Of a stretch of DNA of 64,000 nt, positions 9,327 to 17,920 are shown piece by piece. The stretch covers positions 871,534 through 935,533 of the forward strand of contig NZ_SOBT01000008.1 in the NCBI RefSeq assembly GCF_004364935.1, read 5' to 3'. Position numbers and translations under genes: made by a program. Source of the stretch: Panacagrimonas perspica (GTDB lineage Bacteria > Pseudomonadota > Gammaproteobacteria > Nevskiales > Nevskiaceae). The notes under the pieces are model-generated. The model worked only from the letters and a program-made list of their open reading frames with translations. It ran no database searches and was not told where the DNA came from. Within the stretch, counting starts at the first letter, position 1. Every line of letters begins with the position of its first letter.

Positions 9327-9398
9327 CGTAGCCCGGACGAAGTCCGGGTTTGTCTCTTCGTGCTGTTGAACGAGATCCCGGACTTCGTCCGGGCTACG
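9327..9398. repeat. REP-like inverted pair (BIME), copy 1
   Basis: CGTAG followed by CCCGGACGAAGTCCGGG (9327-9348) is mirrored at 9377-9398, with a 28-base spacer. Each arm is itself a hairpin with a GAA loop. It sits between the 3' ends of convergent genes. Confidence 0.85.
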
Positions 9399-9413
9399 GA
9401 TTCGCTGCTTTCG

Positions 9414-9956
9414 TCAGAACCGCATCATCGGCATCGGGCGCAGCGGGTCGGTGCGGAGCTGACGCCCGGCTGCACGCATCAGCAGCTTGTGGAAGCCCGC
9501 GTTCGGGAATGTCGTGCGCACTTCGGAAACGAATGCGGACGGCAGACCGAACTTGAGCAGGCCGAGCGACACGTCGATCCAGTCCGCCTTGCGGAACGGC
9601 TCGACCAGCGGGCCGGCGCTCGCACCCGCACCGCGGATCTTGTGGTGCTCGACGACCATCGCTTCGATCTCCGGCGCCCATTCGGACTTGCCGATGTCCG
9701 AAAGATATTTCTGCGCGAAATCGCGTGAAGGCTCGAGGTAATCGAGGGTCTTGTGCGTCCACACGCCGATGTCGTGGAACGCGCACGCGATGCCGATCTT
9801 CTCGAGTTGCTCGTCACTGACGCCGCCGGCCAGCTCGACACAGAAATTGGCGACGCGGTAGTTGTGGTTGCGATACGGGACCAGGTCGGCGCCGAAAAGG
9901 TCGGAACGCGTTTCCAGCAACTGGTCCAGGATGGGGATGGATGTGACGACGGCCAT
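9414..9956 (-). CDS. HD-domain phosphohydrolase
   Basis: The protein has 180 residues from the ATG at 9956, which GAGGAG precedes by 6 bases. HD-superfamily metal ligands are visible: YRNHNYRV near residue 31, FHDIGVWTHK near residue 62 (the HD pair), VVEHHK near residue 108, and the distal aspartate in RKADWIDVS. These bind divalent metal and hydrolyse nucleotides or phosphate esters. No nucleotide-specific motif or second domain is present, so the substrate is unknown. It converges on the acylase gene across REP copy 1. Confidence 0.75.
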   Translation of the reverse strand: MAVVTSIPILDQLLETRSDLFGADLVPYRNHNYRVANFCVELAGGVSDEQLEKIGIACAFHDIGVWTHKTLDYLEPSRDFAQKYLSDIGKSEWAPEIEAMVVEHHKIRGAGASAGPLVEPFRKADWIDVSLGLLKFGLPSAFVSEVRTTFPNAGFHKLLMRAAGRQLRTDPLRPMPMMRF

Positions 9957-10119
9957 GATCACTCCTCAGTGAAGGCAAGCTCATTGTAGGCGGCGGCTGC
10001 GACCGGAGACGGTTCGGGTTGCATCCGCCCTCGGCTCGATCCGGCGGTGATCGAAACAAGGGGTGGCACAATCGAGGCCCCCATGCGCGCCGCGAACGCG
10101 GCTCGGAGCAATCGATCCC

Positions 10120-10746
10120 GTGAAGTCCGTCACCGTTCGATACGGCCTGCTCGGCCTGCTGCTGTGTTCGCTCGCCGCGTGTCAGAAAGCGGATGAATCG
10201 TCTTCGGGTCCGGTGTCCGGCGCATCGCCCGCAGCGGAGAGCGCTCCGGTCCCGGCCGCGGAACCGGCGGTCACGCAGGCGCCGCCTCCGGTGACGGAGG
10301 TGACGCGCTTCGACGGATTCGGGCCCGCCCGCTTCGGCGAGGCCGAGGAGTCCGTCCGCATCGCCTGGGGCAGACCGCTGGAGGCCGCAGGTTCCGAGGA
10401 CTGCCGTCAGTTGTTCGCCGAACCGCTCGCCACACGCGCACAGGGCAAGGGCGTGTCGTTCATGCTGGTCGACGGCAAGTTCGCGCGCTACGACATCGGC
10501 ACCGCGAACTATCCGGCGCCGGGCGGCGCCGTGGTGGGCGATCCGATGGCCCGGGTGATCGAGCAGCACGGCACCCGGGTCGAGCTGCAGCCGCACAAAT
10601 ATGTCGAAGGCGCCAAGACGCTGATCGTCACGCCCGAAGGCGGCGGTGACGCGCGGCTGGTGTTCGAAACCTCGCCCGACGGTACGATCACGCGATGGCG
10701 CATCGGCGTGCCGCCGGCGATCTTCTTCGTCGAAGGCTGCTCCTGA
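10120..10746 (+). CDS. Predicted lipoprotein of unknown function
   Basis: The protein has 208 residues from a GTG at 10120. The first 21 residues are a lipoprotein signal with the lipobox SLAAC (Cys21). A low-complexity Ser/Ala/Pro/Glu linker (about 24-60) follows, then a globular domain with [22 protein letters not shown], a pattern seen in periplasmic lipoproteins whose function is unknown. The start is set by the signal peptide; the ribosome site GGAG is 12 bases away, which is long. The next gene follows after 46 bases on the same strand and may be co-transcribed. Confidence 0.65.
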   Translation: MKSVTVRYGLLGLLLCSLAACQKADESSSGPVSGASPAAESAPVPAAEPAVTQAPPPVTEVTRFDGFGPARFGEAEESVRIAWGRPLEAAGSEDCRQLFAEPLATRAQGKGVSFMLVDGKFARYDIGTANYPAPGGAVVGDPMARVIEQHGTRVELQPHKYVEGAKTLIVTPEGGGDARLVFETSPDGTITRWRIGVPPAIFFVEGCS

Positions 10747-10792
10747 GTCCCGCCAGATTCGCCCGTTCTCCCCACCTCACTGCCTGAACCCG

Positions 10793-11737
10793 ATGGCCGC
10801 CTCCAGTCTTCTGACTCTGATCGACGACATCGCCACGATCCTCGACGACGTGGCGGTGATGACCAAGGTGGCGGCCAAGAAGACCGCGGGCGTGCTGGGC
10901 GACGACCTCGCGCTGAACGCACAGCAGGTCACCGGCGTGAAGGCGGATCGCGAGCTGCCGGTGGTGTGGGCCGTGGCCAAGGGTTCGGCGATCAACAAGC
11001 TGATCTTGGTGCCGGCCGCGCTCGGGATCAGCGCCATCGCACCCTGGGCGATCATCCCGCTGCTGATGCTCGGCGGCGCGTTTCTCTGCTACGAGGGCTT
11101 CCACAAGATCGTGCACTCGTTTCTGCACTCGAAGGCCGAGGACCAGGCTCACCATCAGGAGCTGGTCGAGGCCGTGGTCGATCCGGCGGTGGACATGGTG
11201 GCGTTCGAGCGCGACAAGGTGAAGGGCGCGGTGCGCACCGACTTCATCCTCTCGGCGGAAATCGTCGTGATCTCGCTGGGCACCGTCGCCGACGCGACCT
11301 TCATGCGCCAGGTGCTGGTGCTCGGCGGCATCTCCGTGATCATGACCGTGGGTGTCTATGGCCTGGTCGCCGGCATCGTGAAGCTCGACGACCTGGGGAT
11401 GCACCTGATCCAGACCGCGAGCGCGGCCAAGCGCAAGCTCGGGCAGGGCATCCTGAAGTTCGCGCCGGTGCTGATGAGGACCTTGTCCGTCGTCGGTACG
11501 GCCGCGATGTTCATGGTGGGCGGCGGCATCCTGGTGCACGGCGTGCCGGCGCTGCATCACGGTGTGGAGCACACCACCGAAATCGTCGCTGCGTGGCCCG
11601 GCGTTGGCGGCGTGCTGGCCGCTCTGACACCAACCTTGCTCGGTGCCCTTGTCGGCATCGTGGCGGGCGGTCTGATCGTGCTGGTGCTGACGGTGGGGCA
11701 ACGGCTGTTCAAGCGCGGGACGCCGGCGGCGGTGTGA
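10793..11737 (+). CDS. yedI: DUF808 inner-membrane protein (YedI family)
   Basis: The protein has 314 residues from the ATG at 10793. The start [21 protein letters not shown] with [22 protein letters not shown] is the conserved N-terminal block of YedI/DUF808. Four or five hydrophobic helices follow, including [20 protein letters not shown] and [20 protein letters not shown]. The family is widespread in Proteobacteria and its biochemical function is unknown. An ATG-led frame begins upstream inside the previous gene, but homology to the family starts here. Confidence 0.85.
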   Translation: MAASSLLTLIDDIATILDDVAVMTKVAAKKTAGVLGDDLALNAQQVTGVKADRELPVVWAVAKGSAINKLILVPAALGISAIAPWAIIPLLMLGGAFLCYEGFHKIVHSFLHSKAEDQAHHQELVEAVVDPAVDMVAFERDKVKGAVRTDFILSAEIVVISLGTVADATFMRQVLVLGGISVIMTVGVYGLVAGIVKLDDLGMHLIQTASAAKRKLGQGILKFAPVLMRTLSVVGTAAMFMVGGGILVHGVPALHHGVEHTTEIVAAWPGVGGVLAALTPTLLGALVGIVAGGLIVLVLTVGQRLFKRGTPAAV

Positions 11738-11907
11738 CGTCAGCGGCGTTGCCGCCCTGGCGCCAGCGGATCCGATCGGATGATTTCTGCGACGCGGGCC
11801 GTGCGAGTCGAGCCATCCGTGGATGAATCCGGGACGGAATTCGCCGGACATCCGGGCCCGGCCTCACTTCTTCAACGTATCGAAAACAGGTCGCGGAGAT
11901 GCTGCTG

Positions 11908-12708
11908 ATGAAGCTGGGAGTGGTGTCCGATCTGCACCTGAGCATGGCGCCCTTCGAGCCGCCACGCAGCGATGCCGATCTGATCGTGCTGGCCGGCGAC
12001 ATCGCGCGGCCGGATGCCGCGATGAGCTTCGCCAAGGGCATCGGCAAGCCGGTGCTCTACGTTGCCGGCAACCATGAGTTCTACGGCGGCAGCCTCGTCG
12101 GAACGATACGCCGGCTCAAGGAGCTGGCGAGCGGAAGCAATGTGATCGTGCTGGACAACGAAACGACCGTGATCGGCGGCGTGCGATTCGTCGGCAGCAC
12201 GCTCTGGACCGATTTTGCTTCGTTCGACGTGACCGCGGATGCGGAGGCGTGCGCAACCGCCGAGCGGCTCGCGATCAAACTGGTCCGTGATTTCTCGCGC
12301 ATACGCATCGACGACGACTCCACGGCCTTGTTCACGCCCACCGTGAGCGCCGAGCACTACGCGCGCAACGCCGCCTGGATCAAATCGGTTCTGGACGTGC
12401 CCTTCGACGGGACGACCGTGGTGATCACGCATCACGCGCCGTGCCTGCGCAGCATCCACCCGAAGTACGAGGGCTCGCCGCTCAATGCCTGTTTCGTGTC
12501 CGACGCCGAGTCGCTGATGGGCGAGGACCGCGTCGCGCTGTGGATCCATGGCCACATGCACGATTCGTTCGACTATCACGTCCGTGGTACGCGCGTCGTC
12601 TGCAATCCGCGTGGCTATCGCAAGGACGGAGCCAACGAGAACCGGGATTTCGAGCCGGGGTTTGTCGTCGACGTGCCACGACAGAAGGCCGCCGCGCGGG
12701 CGCACTGA
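11908..12708 (+). CDS. Calcineurin-like metallophosphoesterase
   Basis: The protein has 266 residues from the ATG at 11908, chosen because GGAG sits 7 bases before it while the ATG at 11899 abuts the same motif. The metallophosphoesterase signature is complete: VSDLHLS near residue 6 (D-x-H), VLAGDIARPD (GD), VAGNHEFY (GNH), ITHHAP (H) and WIHGHMH (GHxH). Two metal ions should be bound. Substrates in this superfamily range from phosphodiesters to phosphoproteins and cannot be named here. About 170 bases without a gene lie upstream, with no clear promoter. Confidence 0.8.
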   Translation: MKLGVVSDLHLSMAPFEPPRSDADLIVLAGDIARPDAAMSFAKGIGKPVLYVAGNHEFYGGSLVGTIRRLKELASGSNVIVLDNETTVIGGVRFVGSTLWTDFASFDVTADAEACATAERLAIKLVRDFSRIRIDDDSTALFTPTVSAEHYARNAAWIKSVLDVPFDGTTVVITHHAPCLRSIHPKYEGSPLNACFVSDAESLMGEDRVALWIHGHMHDSFDYHVRGTRVVCNPRGYRKDGANENRDFEPGFVVDVPRQKAAARAH

Positions 12709-12786
12709 GGGAGCCACTGGAGCCCGCAGGCTCCCCGCGGAGAACCCGGATCCGGGCGAGCGCGATGGATCGAATCGAAATTCGCG

Positions 12787-12815
12787 TTGCACGTCCCGGG
12801 ATCGGACACTAGAAT
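12787..12815 (+). promoter_or_regulatory. Sigma-70 promoter of tRNA-Asn
   Basis: TTGCAC (12787-12792) and TAGAAT (12810-12815) are separated by 17 bases and end 14 bases before the mature tRNA. The fit to the consensus is 4/6 and 5/6. Confidence 0.75.
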
Positions 12816-12829
12816 CGCGGCCCCACCGT

Positions 12830-12905
<76 letters not shown>

Positions 12906-12914
12906 TTAACAACG

Positions 12915-12952
12915 AGCACTTGAAGGTCCAGCCTTCAGGTGCTTTTTGTTTT
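12915..12952 (+). terminator. Rho-independent terminator of tRNA-Asn
   Basis: A 12-bp stem (12915-12926 with 12932-12943, one G-T pair) with a TCCAG loop is followed by TTTTTGTTTT. Confidence 0.85.
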
Positions 12953-13105
12953 CCGGGGTCCTCGTCGCCGCACCGTCGTCGTCAGGCGCAGGTTTTCCGC
13001 TGCCTTGGCCGCGCCTCCTGGCCGTGTCCGGGTCCTCTCCGGTGATGGCCGGATCAGGTCGTTTCGACCGCCACTGGGAGTTCGCCGCCGCGCTAAAGTG
13101 CCTCC

Positions 13106-13705
13106 ATGACGGAGTTTCTCAATCGATGGAGGTCGAAGCGGCCGAAGGCGTCGTTCGAGACGCTGCTCGCGCCGCATGTCGATCACCTCTATCGGCTTGC
13201 GTACCGGTTCACTGGCAGCGCGCACTCCGCCGAGGACCTCGTGCAGGACGTGCTGGTGAAGCTCTTCCGGATGCAGGGCGAGATCGCCCGGCTCGATAAA
13301 CCGCGACCCTGGCTTGCGCGCGTGCTGTACCACGAGTACGTGGATCGATGGCGACGCGAGCGTCTTGCCCCGGTGAACCTGTCCACCCTCGATTCGGGAG
13401 AGGCGGAGTTCGGCGAACACGAGCCGGACCCCAATCCCGAGGCGGACCCGGAGCGGCAGGCCATCGGCATGCAATTGCGGGAGCAGTTGCTGGCCGCCAT
13501 CGCCCAGCTCAACGAGGACCAGCGCACCGTCATCCTGTTTCACGATGTCGAGGGCTACACCCTCGAGGAGCTGTCGGTGGTTCTGTCGCAGCCTTTGGGG
13601 ACGCTCAAGTCCCGCGTCCACCGGGCCCGGACCCGGTTGCGCGAAATTCTGACTCGGGGCGACGAAACCATTTCGGCCTCCAATGCGTTATCCCTGCTGG
13701 GATAG
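13106..13705 (+). CDS. ECF-type RNA polymerase sigma factor
   Basis: The 199-residue protein has sigma region 2 (HLYRLAYRFTGSAHSAEDLV, then QDVLVKLFR) at about residues 27-60. Region 4 with the helix-turn-helix LSQPLGTLKSRVHRARTRLR lies at about 160-180. Region 3 is absent, as in ECF factors. The linker (about 95-115) is acidic and proline-rich. It redirects RNA polymerase to a small regulon when its anti-sigma factor releases it. The zinc-binding anti-sigma gene follows after 4 bases, then three exported proteins, so the stimulus is probably at the envelope. The promoter before 13106 is not obvious and lacks the GGAACC motif found before 16644. Confidence 0.92.
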   Translation: MTEFLNRWRSKRPKASFETLLAPHVDHLYRLAYRFTGSAHSAEDLVQDVLVKLFRMQGEIARLDKPRPWLARVLYHEYVDRWRRERLAPVNLSTLDSGEAEFGEHEPDPNPEADPERQAIGMQLREQLLAAIAQLNEDQRTVILFHDVEGYTLEELSVVLSQPLGTLKSRVHRARTRLREILTRGDETISASNALSLLG

Positions 13706-13709
13706 CTCT

Positions 13710-14411
13710 ATGAACTGCGCACTCTTCAAAACCTCGCTGCACGATTGGCTCGACGGTGGCCGGGACGCCGATGGCGTCGCGGCGCTCGAGAGCCACGCGG
13801 GTGGCTGCCCGGCGTGCCGGGCCCTGCTGGCGGAGGAGCGGCTGCGACGCAGCGCGCTGCGCCAGCTGCCGGTTCCGCCGGCCCGGCCGCGGTTCGCCAG
13901 CGAGGCCCTGCAGGTTGCGCGTCTGGCCGACCGGAGCTGGCGGCGCCAATTGCGCCGTCACGACATGCAGATCGCGGCCGTGGCGGCTTCGGCGGCGCTC
14001 GCGGTCGTGGCCTTCGTCCTGTTGCGGCAGGAACCGGGGATCCCGGCTGGCCAGATCGTCGCGGTGGCGCCGCCCGCGATCGAGACGTATGCGCTGACCA
14101 CCGGCCAGGTGCAGTCACTCCGCCTGCGCATCGAGGCGCCGCGCGATTTCGAAGGGGTCCGCTTCAGCGTCGAACTGCCGGACCATGTTTCCCTCGTAGG
14201 TCAGCCGGGTATTCGCGCGATGACCTGGGAAGGCAGCCTGCGCAAGGGGCCGAATGTCCTTGAGCTGCCGCTGCTGGCGCAGGCGGGCGCTGCCGGCCGC
14301 ATGGCCACGCGGGTGTCGTGGGGTACGTTCGAGCGGCATCTCGAGGCCAGTCTGGTCAGCGTTCCGCCGACGCCTGGCGTGGCCTCGCACAAGCGGGACG
14401 CCGAGGCATGA
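13710..14411 (+). CDS. Membrane-anchored zinc-finger anti-sigma factor
   Basis: The 233-residue protein begins with a cytoplasmic anti-sigma domain bearing the H-x3-C-x2-C zinc motif (His29, Cys33, Cys36 in HAGGCPAC). One transmembrane helix lies at about residues 87-105. A periplasmic domain of about 125 residues follows with the strand-rich segment LRLRIEAPRDFEGVRFSVEL, looking like a beta-sandwich sensor. It should hold the upstream sigma factor inactive until an envelope signal is received. The start 4 bases after the sigma stop indicates co-translation. The next gene begins inside its stop codon (ATGA). Confidence 0.85.
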   Translation: MNCALFKTSLHDWLDGGRDADGVAALESHAGGCPACRALLAEERLRRSALRQLPVPPARPRFASEALQVARLADRSWRRQLRRHDMQIAAVAASAALAVVAFVLLRQEPGIPAGQIVAVAPPAIETYALTTGQVQSLRLRIEAPRDFEGVRFSVELPDHVSLVGQPGIRAMTWEGSLRKGPNVLELPLLAQAGAAGRMATRVSWGTFERHLEASLVSVPPTPGVASHKRDAEA

Positions 14412-14797
14412 TTTTGCTCCTGCCGGGCAGGGCGAATGGGCGGCCATGGCGGCACACGGCGCTGGCGCTGGTCACGATGATGACGGGCGTGCCCGGCATG
14501 TCGACGTACGCAATCGCGGCGGACGCCGCGTCGATCCTCGAAGAGCCGATGCAGCCGATCGCCAAGGACAGCCCGAAGATCCGGGTGTGCAAGGCCTGCT
14601 CGCTGACGGAAATGCAGGACGGCAGCAGCCAGCGCGTGGCCGAGCGGGCCGCTCCCGAGTATTCGGCGCCACGCGATGCCGGGCAGATGATGATGCCGCG
14701 CGACGACGGGGCGGGTTCGGCAACCGACCCCTATGCCGGGACGACGATTTCGGTGCCCGGAGCCGCCACCCTCATGCTGCCGGTCGTGATTCAGTGA
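14408..14797 (+). CDS. Small exported protein with a CxxC pair, unknown function
   Basis: The protein has 129 residues. Its ATG overlaps the anti-sigma stop codon. Residues 1-39 look like a long signal peptide with a basic n-region and a hydrophobic core (ALALVTMMTG), cleaving near YAIAA. The mature part is short, acidic and Pro/Gly-rich. Its only distinct feature is Cys61-x2-Cys64 in RVCKACSL, which could be a disulfide or metal site. The C-terminus is hydrophobic (TLMLPVVIQ). No family is recognised. Its position between an anti-sigma factor and an outer-membrane protein suggests a periplasmic or surface role in the same system. Confidence 0.65.
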   Translation: MILLLPGRANGRPWRHTALALVTMMTGVPGMSTYAIAADAASILEEPMQPIAKDSPKIRVCKACSLTEMQDGSSQRVAERAAPEYSAPRDAGQMMMPRDDGAGSATDPYAGTTISVPGAATLMLPVVIQ

Positions 14798-15168
14798 CGC
14801 GCGGCTTCGTCCTTCTCGCGCTGGGGCTCGGGCTACCGGTGGCCCAGGCGAACGATGCGTCGGGCCTCGACCTGACCATCGACGTGCTGGGCAGAAACGA
14901 CAGCATCGACGAGCGCATCGTCAACCGGATCGCGATTCCCGGTGTGGCGCTGGAGCGTGCTCCGGTCGAGCGGCGCCCACTGGCCGCGGTGGGCGGGGCG
15001 GTCGGTGGGGTACTCGGGGGCGTGGGCGGAGTCGTCGGGGGCGTCGTCGAACGTGTGGCGCCCGCGCTGCCGCTGCTACGCTACGAGGAATGGGTCGAAC
15101 AGCGAAAAGAAGCCGAGCAGGATCGTCGGAGAGACGTTCGGGAACGAGCGCGCGAGCGACGCGAGTAG
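14794..15168 (+). CDS. Small exported protein with glycine-zipper-like segment, unknown function
   Basis: The protein has 124 residues from a GTG at 14794 that overlaps the previous stop (GTGA). Residues 1-19 form a signal peptide ending VAQA. The middle (about 66-85) is an uninterrupted Gly/Val run (VGGAVGGVLGGVGGVVGGVV) able to form a membrane-inserting or zipper helix. The C-terminal 30 residues are a highly charged Arg/Glu helix (RRRDVRERARERRE). No homologous family is recognised. The very tight overlap with its neighbours argues that it is a real part of the operon. Confidence 0.65.
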   Translation: MTRGFVLLALGLGLPVAQANDASGLDLTIDVLGRNDSIDERIVNRIAIPGVALERAPVERRPLAAVGGAVGGVLGGVGGVVGGVVERVAPALPLLRYEEWVEQRKEAEQDRRRDVRERARERRE

Positions 15169-15249
15169 TCCCCTGAGCGCGTCGATCGGGCTCGGTGCAG
15201 GCGCCCGCACGACGCAATCGGCAGGACACGGAATCCTTTGGCGACGGGC

Positions 15250-16503
15250 ATGAGCGGGGCGTGGGTCGCCGCCTGCATCGGATCGCTGGCGGTCGGGCTC
15301 TGGTCCCTCCCATTGGCTGCCGAAGCGGCACCGGCGCCCTTCGAACATTCCTTTGAAGCCGGCGTGGCCCTGACGCGCGCGGGGCGCTACGACGAAGCGC
15401 TCATTCAATTCCTGGCCGCCGAGAAAGCCGGTGACCAGAGCGCACGCCTGTACTTCAATCTGGGTGTCGTCAATTACCGTTTGCAGCGCTACGAGGCCGC
15501 GCGCGCGGCTTTTGCGCTGGCGGCCGAGGACCCGGAGACGGCCGACCTGGCGCGGTACAACAGCGGGCTGGTGGCGCTGGCGGATGGCGACAACGAAGAA
15601 GCTGCGCGCTGGTTTCGCCGAGTCTCGGACCAGGCAGGTGACGCGGGCCTGCGGGCGCTGGCGAGGCGCGCGCTGGACCGCGCGGCGGGCGAGACGTCGC
15701 CAGCCGACACGGTGGCGGCGCAGGGATCGCTGTCGGTGCTGCGCGGCTGGGACAGCAATGTCGTGGTGCCGGTCGGTTCGATCAGCGATCTGCCGTCGTC
15801 GCGACGCGACCAGTTCACCGAAGCGCGCCTGGCATGGGCGGGTGCGCTCGGCGATGCGGTACCGGGCCTGGGCTATCGCCTCACTGGATTGGCGATCGAA
15901 TACGACGACATCCAGCCCGGCGACATCGCCGCGCTGGAGGCCGGCGTAGATTGGCGCGGGCCGATCCTGATCGACGCAGGGGTCGGCGTCCTCGCGGTCG
16001 GGGACAACGGATACCAGAGCAGCCTCGACATTCGCTTGCAGGCCCCGGTGATCGACGCGGACGGCGTGCGTGTGAACGTCGATGGCGGCTGGAGCCGGCT
16101 CGAGCCGATGGACGATCGCGCCAACGGTCTGGAGGGCTCGCGCTACAGCTTCGGGGGCTCGGTGGACGCTGGAATCAGGCCGTTGAGCGTCAATTTCGGG
16201 TATCGGCACCTGATCAACGACCGCTTCGCGGCAAGCCTGTCCCCGAAGCAGGACCGCTATTCGCTGCGGCTGCGACTCGCGCTCGGCCGCTGGGTCGTTC
16301 GGGCCTGGGGCCGCTATATCGAAAGCGATTACCCCACGCAGCGGCAGGACGAAGCGCGGGATATCGGTATCGATACGGCGTTCCGGCTGCACTCCCGCTG
16401 GGAGCTGCTGGTGGAGGCCAACCGCTTGCAGAACCGGTCGAGTGATTCACGTTTCAACTACACCACCGAACGGCTCTATTCCGGGCTGCGCTTCTACTTT
16501 TGA
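15250..16503 (+). CDS. TPR plus C-terminal beta-barrel outer-membrane protein (possibly Slam-like)
   Basis: The protein has 417 residues from the ATG at 15250; a TTG 12 bases upstream is possible. A signal peptide covers about residues 1-28. Residues about 30-150 hold three or four TPR-like helical pairs (AGRYDEALIQFLAAEKAG; FNLGVVNYRLQRYEAARAAF). The remaining 260 residues alternate in a beta-barrel pattern and end in YSGLRFYF with a terminal Phe, the outer-membrane insertion signal. An N-terminal TPR domain followed by a barrel is the plan of Slam (DUF560) surface-protein exporters, but I cannot confirm this homology. Neighbouring small exported proteins could be its clients. It is the last gene of the sigma-factor operon. 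Confidence 0.75.
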   Translation: MSGAWVAACIGSLAVGLWSLPLAAEAAPAPFEHSFEAGVALTRAGRYDEALIQFLAAEKAGDQSARLYFNLGVVNYRLQRYEAARAAFALAAEDPETADLARYNSGLVALADGDNEEAARWFRRVSDQAGDAGLRALARRALDRAAGETSPADTVAAQGSLSVLRGWDSNVVVPVGSISDLPSSRRDQFTEARLAWAGALGDAVPGLGYRLTGLAIEYDDIQPGDIAALEAGVDWRGPILIDAGVGVLAVGDNGYQSSLDIRLQAPVIDADGVRVNVDGGWSRLEPMDDRANGLEGSRYSFGGSVDAGIRPLSVNFGYRHLINDRFAASLSPKQDRYSLRLRLALGRWVVRAWGRYIESDYPTQRQDEARDIGIDTAFRLHSRWELLVEANRLQNRSSDSRFNYTTERLYSGLRFYF

Positions 16504-16532
16504 GGGGTTCTCGAAATTTCGTACGTACGGAG

Positions 16533-16558
16533 GGAACCCTTTCTGGACGCCAACCGTT
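16533..16558 (+). promoter_or_regulatory. ECF-type promoter (GGAACC-N16-CGTT)
   Basis: GGAACC (16533-16538) and CGTT (16555-16558) are separated by exactly 16 bases, the layout used by many ECF sigma factors. It lies about 85 bases before the ATG at 16644, directly behind an operon encoding an ECF factor. Assignment to that factor is inference. Confidence 0.55.
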
Positions 16559-16643
16559 TAAAATCCGCAGTGAGGTCGATCATTTGGTATAGGGACCTGA
16601 TTAGATCGTCACGTATTTCCAAACAATAGATAGGAGAAAAAAG

Positions 16644-16991
16644 ATGCGCCTTCGTGTTCTTTCTGCCGCTGCTCTGCTGCTCGTCTCCGCACATGCTTCC
16701 GCTGCGGGTCCGGTGGGTCTCAATGGTCTGCTGGCTCCCGTTGATCGTCTGGTGAGCTCGGTCGTCACCGGCCTGCTGGGCACCAACCATGGTCAGCTCC
16801 TGGTCCTGCCGGCGCTGCCTGCGGTCGCCCTCCCGGGTCTGGTCCCGCTGCCGGCGGTGCCGATTCCGGCCACGCAGATCCTGGCAGGTCTCGACGCCAT
16901 CCCGACGACGGTGAAGCTGATGCAGGCCTTCGCGCCGCTCGCGACGGCTGTCTACATCCCGGTGGTCACTCCGATCTTCCTGAACTTCTAA
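16644..16991 (+). CDS. Small, very hydrophobic secreted protein
   Basis: The protein has 115 residues. A clear signal peptide (RLRVLSAAALLLVSAHASA) ends near residue 20. The 95-residue mature chain has only four charged side chains and is dominated by Leu, Pro, Ala and Val (LVLPALPAVALPGLVPLPAV). It has no cysteine and ends in IFLNF. AGGAG lies 7-8 bases before the ATG, an ECF-type promoter sits upstream and a strong terminator follows, making a single-gene unit. Preferred codons suggest strong expression. It could be a surface-active, membrane-inserting or structural protein. No family is recognised. Confidence 0.7.
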   Translation: MRLRVLSAAALLLVSAHASAAGPVGLNGLLAPVDRLVSSVVTGLLGTNHGQLLVLPALPAVALPGLVPLPAVPIPATQILAGLDAIPTTVKLMQAFAPLATAVYIPVVTPIFLNF

Positions 16992-17006
16992 GTTCGGATC
17001 GGTCGT

Positions 17007-17042
17007 AAAAAAATCGCCCGGCTTGGCCGGGCGATTTTTTTT
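17007..17042. terminator. Bidirectional intrinsic terminator
   Basis: A-run, ATCGCCCGGC, 3-base loop, GCCGGGCGAT and T-run form a 16-bp stem. It can end both the 115-residue protein gene (+) and fpr (-). Confidence 0.92.
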
Positions 17043-17065
17043 GTGCGTGTTGCCGCGATCCGGCG

Positions 17066-17842
17066 CTACTTCTCGACGAAGGCGCGTTCGATCACGTAGT
17101 CGCCGGGCGAACCGATGTGCGGCGAGATCTGGAAGCCACGGCTGTCGAGCAGGGCGGCGGTGTCCTTGAGCATTGCCGGCGAGCCGCACAGCATCGCGCG
17201 ATCGGTTTCCGGATTCAGATCGGGCAGGCCGATGTCGCGCGTCAGCTTGCCGCTCTCGAACAGCTCCGTCAGGCGTCCGTTGTTGCGGAACGGCTCGCGC
17301 GTGGCGGTCGGGTAATAGATCAGCTTCTTGCTGACTTCCTCGCCGAGGATCTCGTGCTTCGGCAGATCCTGCGAAAGATGATCGTGATAGGCGAAATCGT
17401 CGACCTGGCGGACACCGTGGACGAGCACGACCTTCTCGAAGCGCTCGTAGGTCTCGGGATCCTTCACCAGCGATAGGAACGGCGCGAGGCCCGTGCCGGT
17501 GGCCAGCATGTACAGGTGCCGGCCGGGCTTGAGGTCATGCAGAATCAGCGTGCCGGTGGGCTTGCGGCTGACCAGCACGTCGTCGCCGACCTTGATGTGC
17601 TGCAGGCGCGACGTCAGCGGGCCGTTCTCGACCTTGATGCTGAAGAACTCCAGGTTCTCCTCGTAGTTGGCGCTGGCGATGCTGTACGCACGCAGTAGCG
17701 GCCGGCCATCGACCTGCAGCCCCATCATCACGAAATGGCCATTCTCGAAACGCAGCGCCGGATCGCGCGTCGTCGTGAACGAGAACAGCGTGTCGTTCCA
17801 ATGGTGAATGGAAAGAACCTTCTCGGTACCGATGGCAGCCAC
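17066..17842 (-). CDS. fpr: Ferredoxin--NADP+ reductase
   Basis: The 258-residue FAD enzyme passes electrons between NADPH and ferredoxin or flavodoxin. The FAD-binding motif RAYSIASANYEENLEFF (RxYS) is near residue 50, the NADPH site ATGTGLAPFLSLVKD near residue 115, and CGSPAMLKD near residue 220. The C-terminus GDYVIERAFVEK is that of the bacterial subclass I type (Azotobacter/Rhodobacter-like). Such enzymes serve oxidative stress or iron-sulfur metabolism. It stands alone, convergent with the preceding unit. Confidence 0.95.
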   Translation of the reverse strand: MAAIGTEKVLSIHHWNDTLFSFTTTRDPALRFENGHFVMMGLQVDGRPLLRAYSIASANYEENLEFFSIKVENGPLTSRLQHIKVGDDVLVSRKPTGTLILHDLKPGRHLYMLATGTGLAPFLSLVKDPETYERFEKVVLVHGVRQVDDFAYHDHLSQDLPKHEILGEEVSKKLIYYPTATREPFRNNGRLTELFESGKLTRDIGLPDLNPETDRAMLCGSPAMLKDTAALLDSRGFQISPHIGSPGDYVIERAFVEK

Positions 17843-17920
17843 ATCAACCCCTGAATCGAATGAAGACGGATGAAGTTTCGACGCGGGGGCGGCTTCGTGC
17901 CGTCCCCCGCATGGACGAGA

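Noticed and set aside
12953..13105. A second ECF-type promoter upstream of the sigma gene
   Set aside because: No GGAAC-type -35 with a suitable -10 is visible; the sigma gene's own promoter remains unknown.
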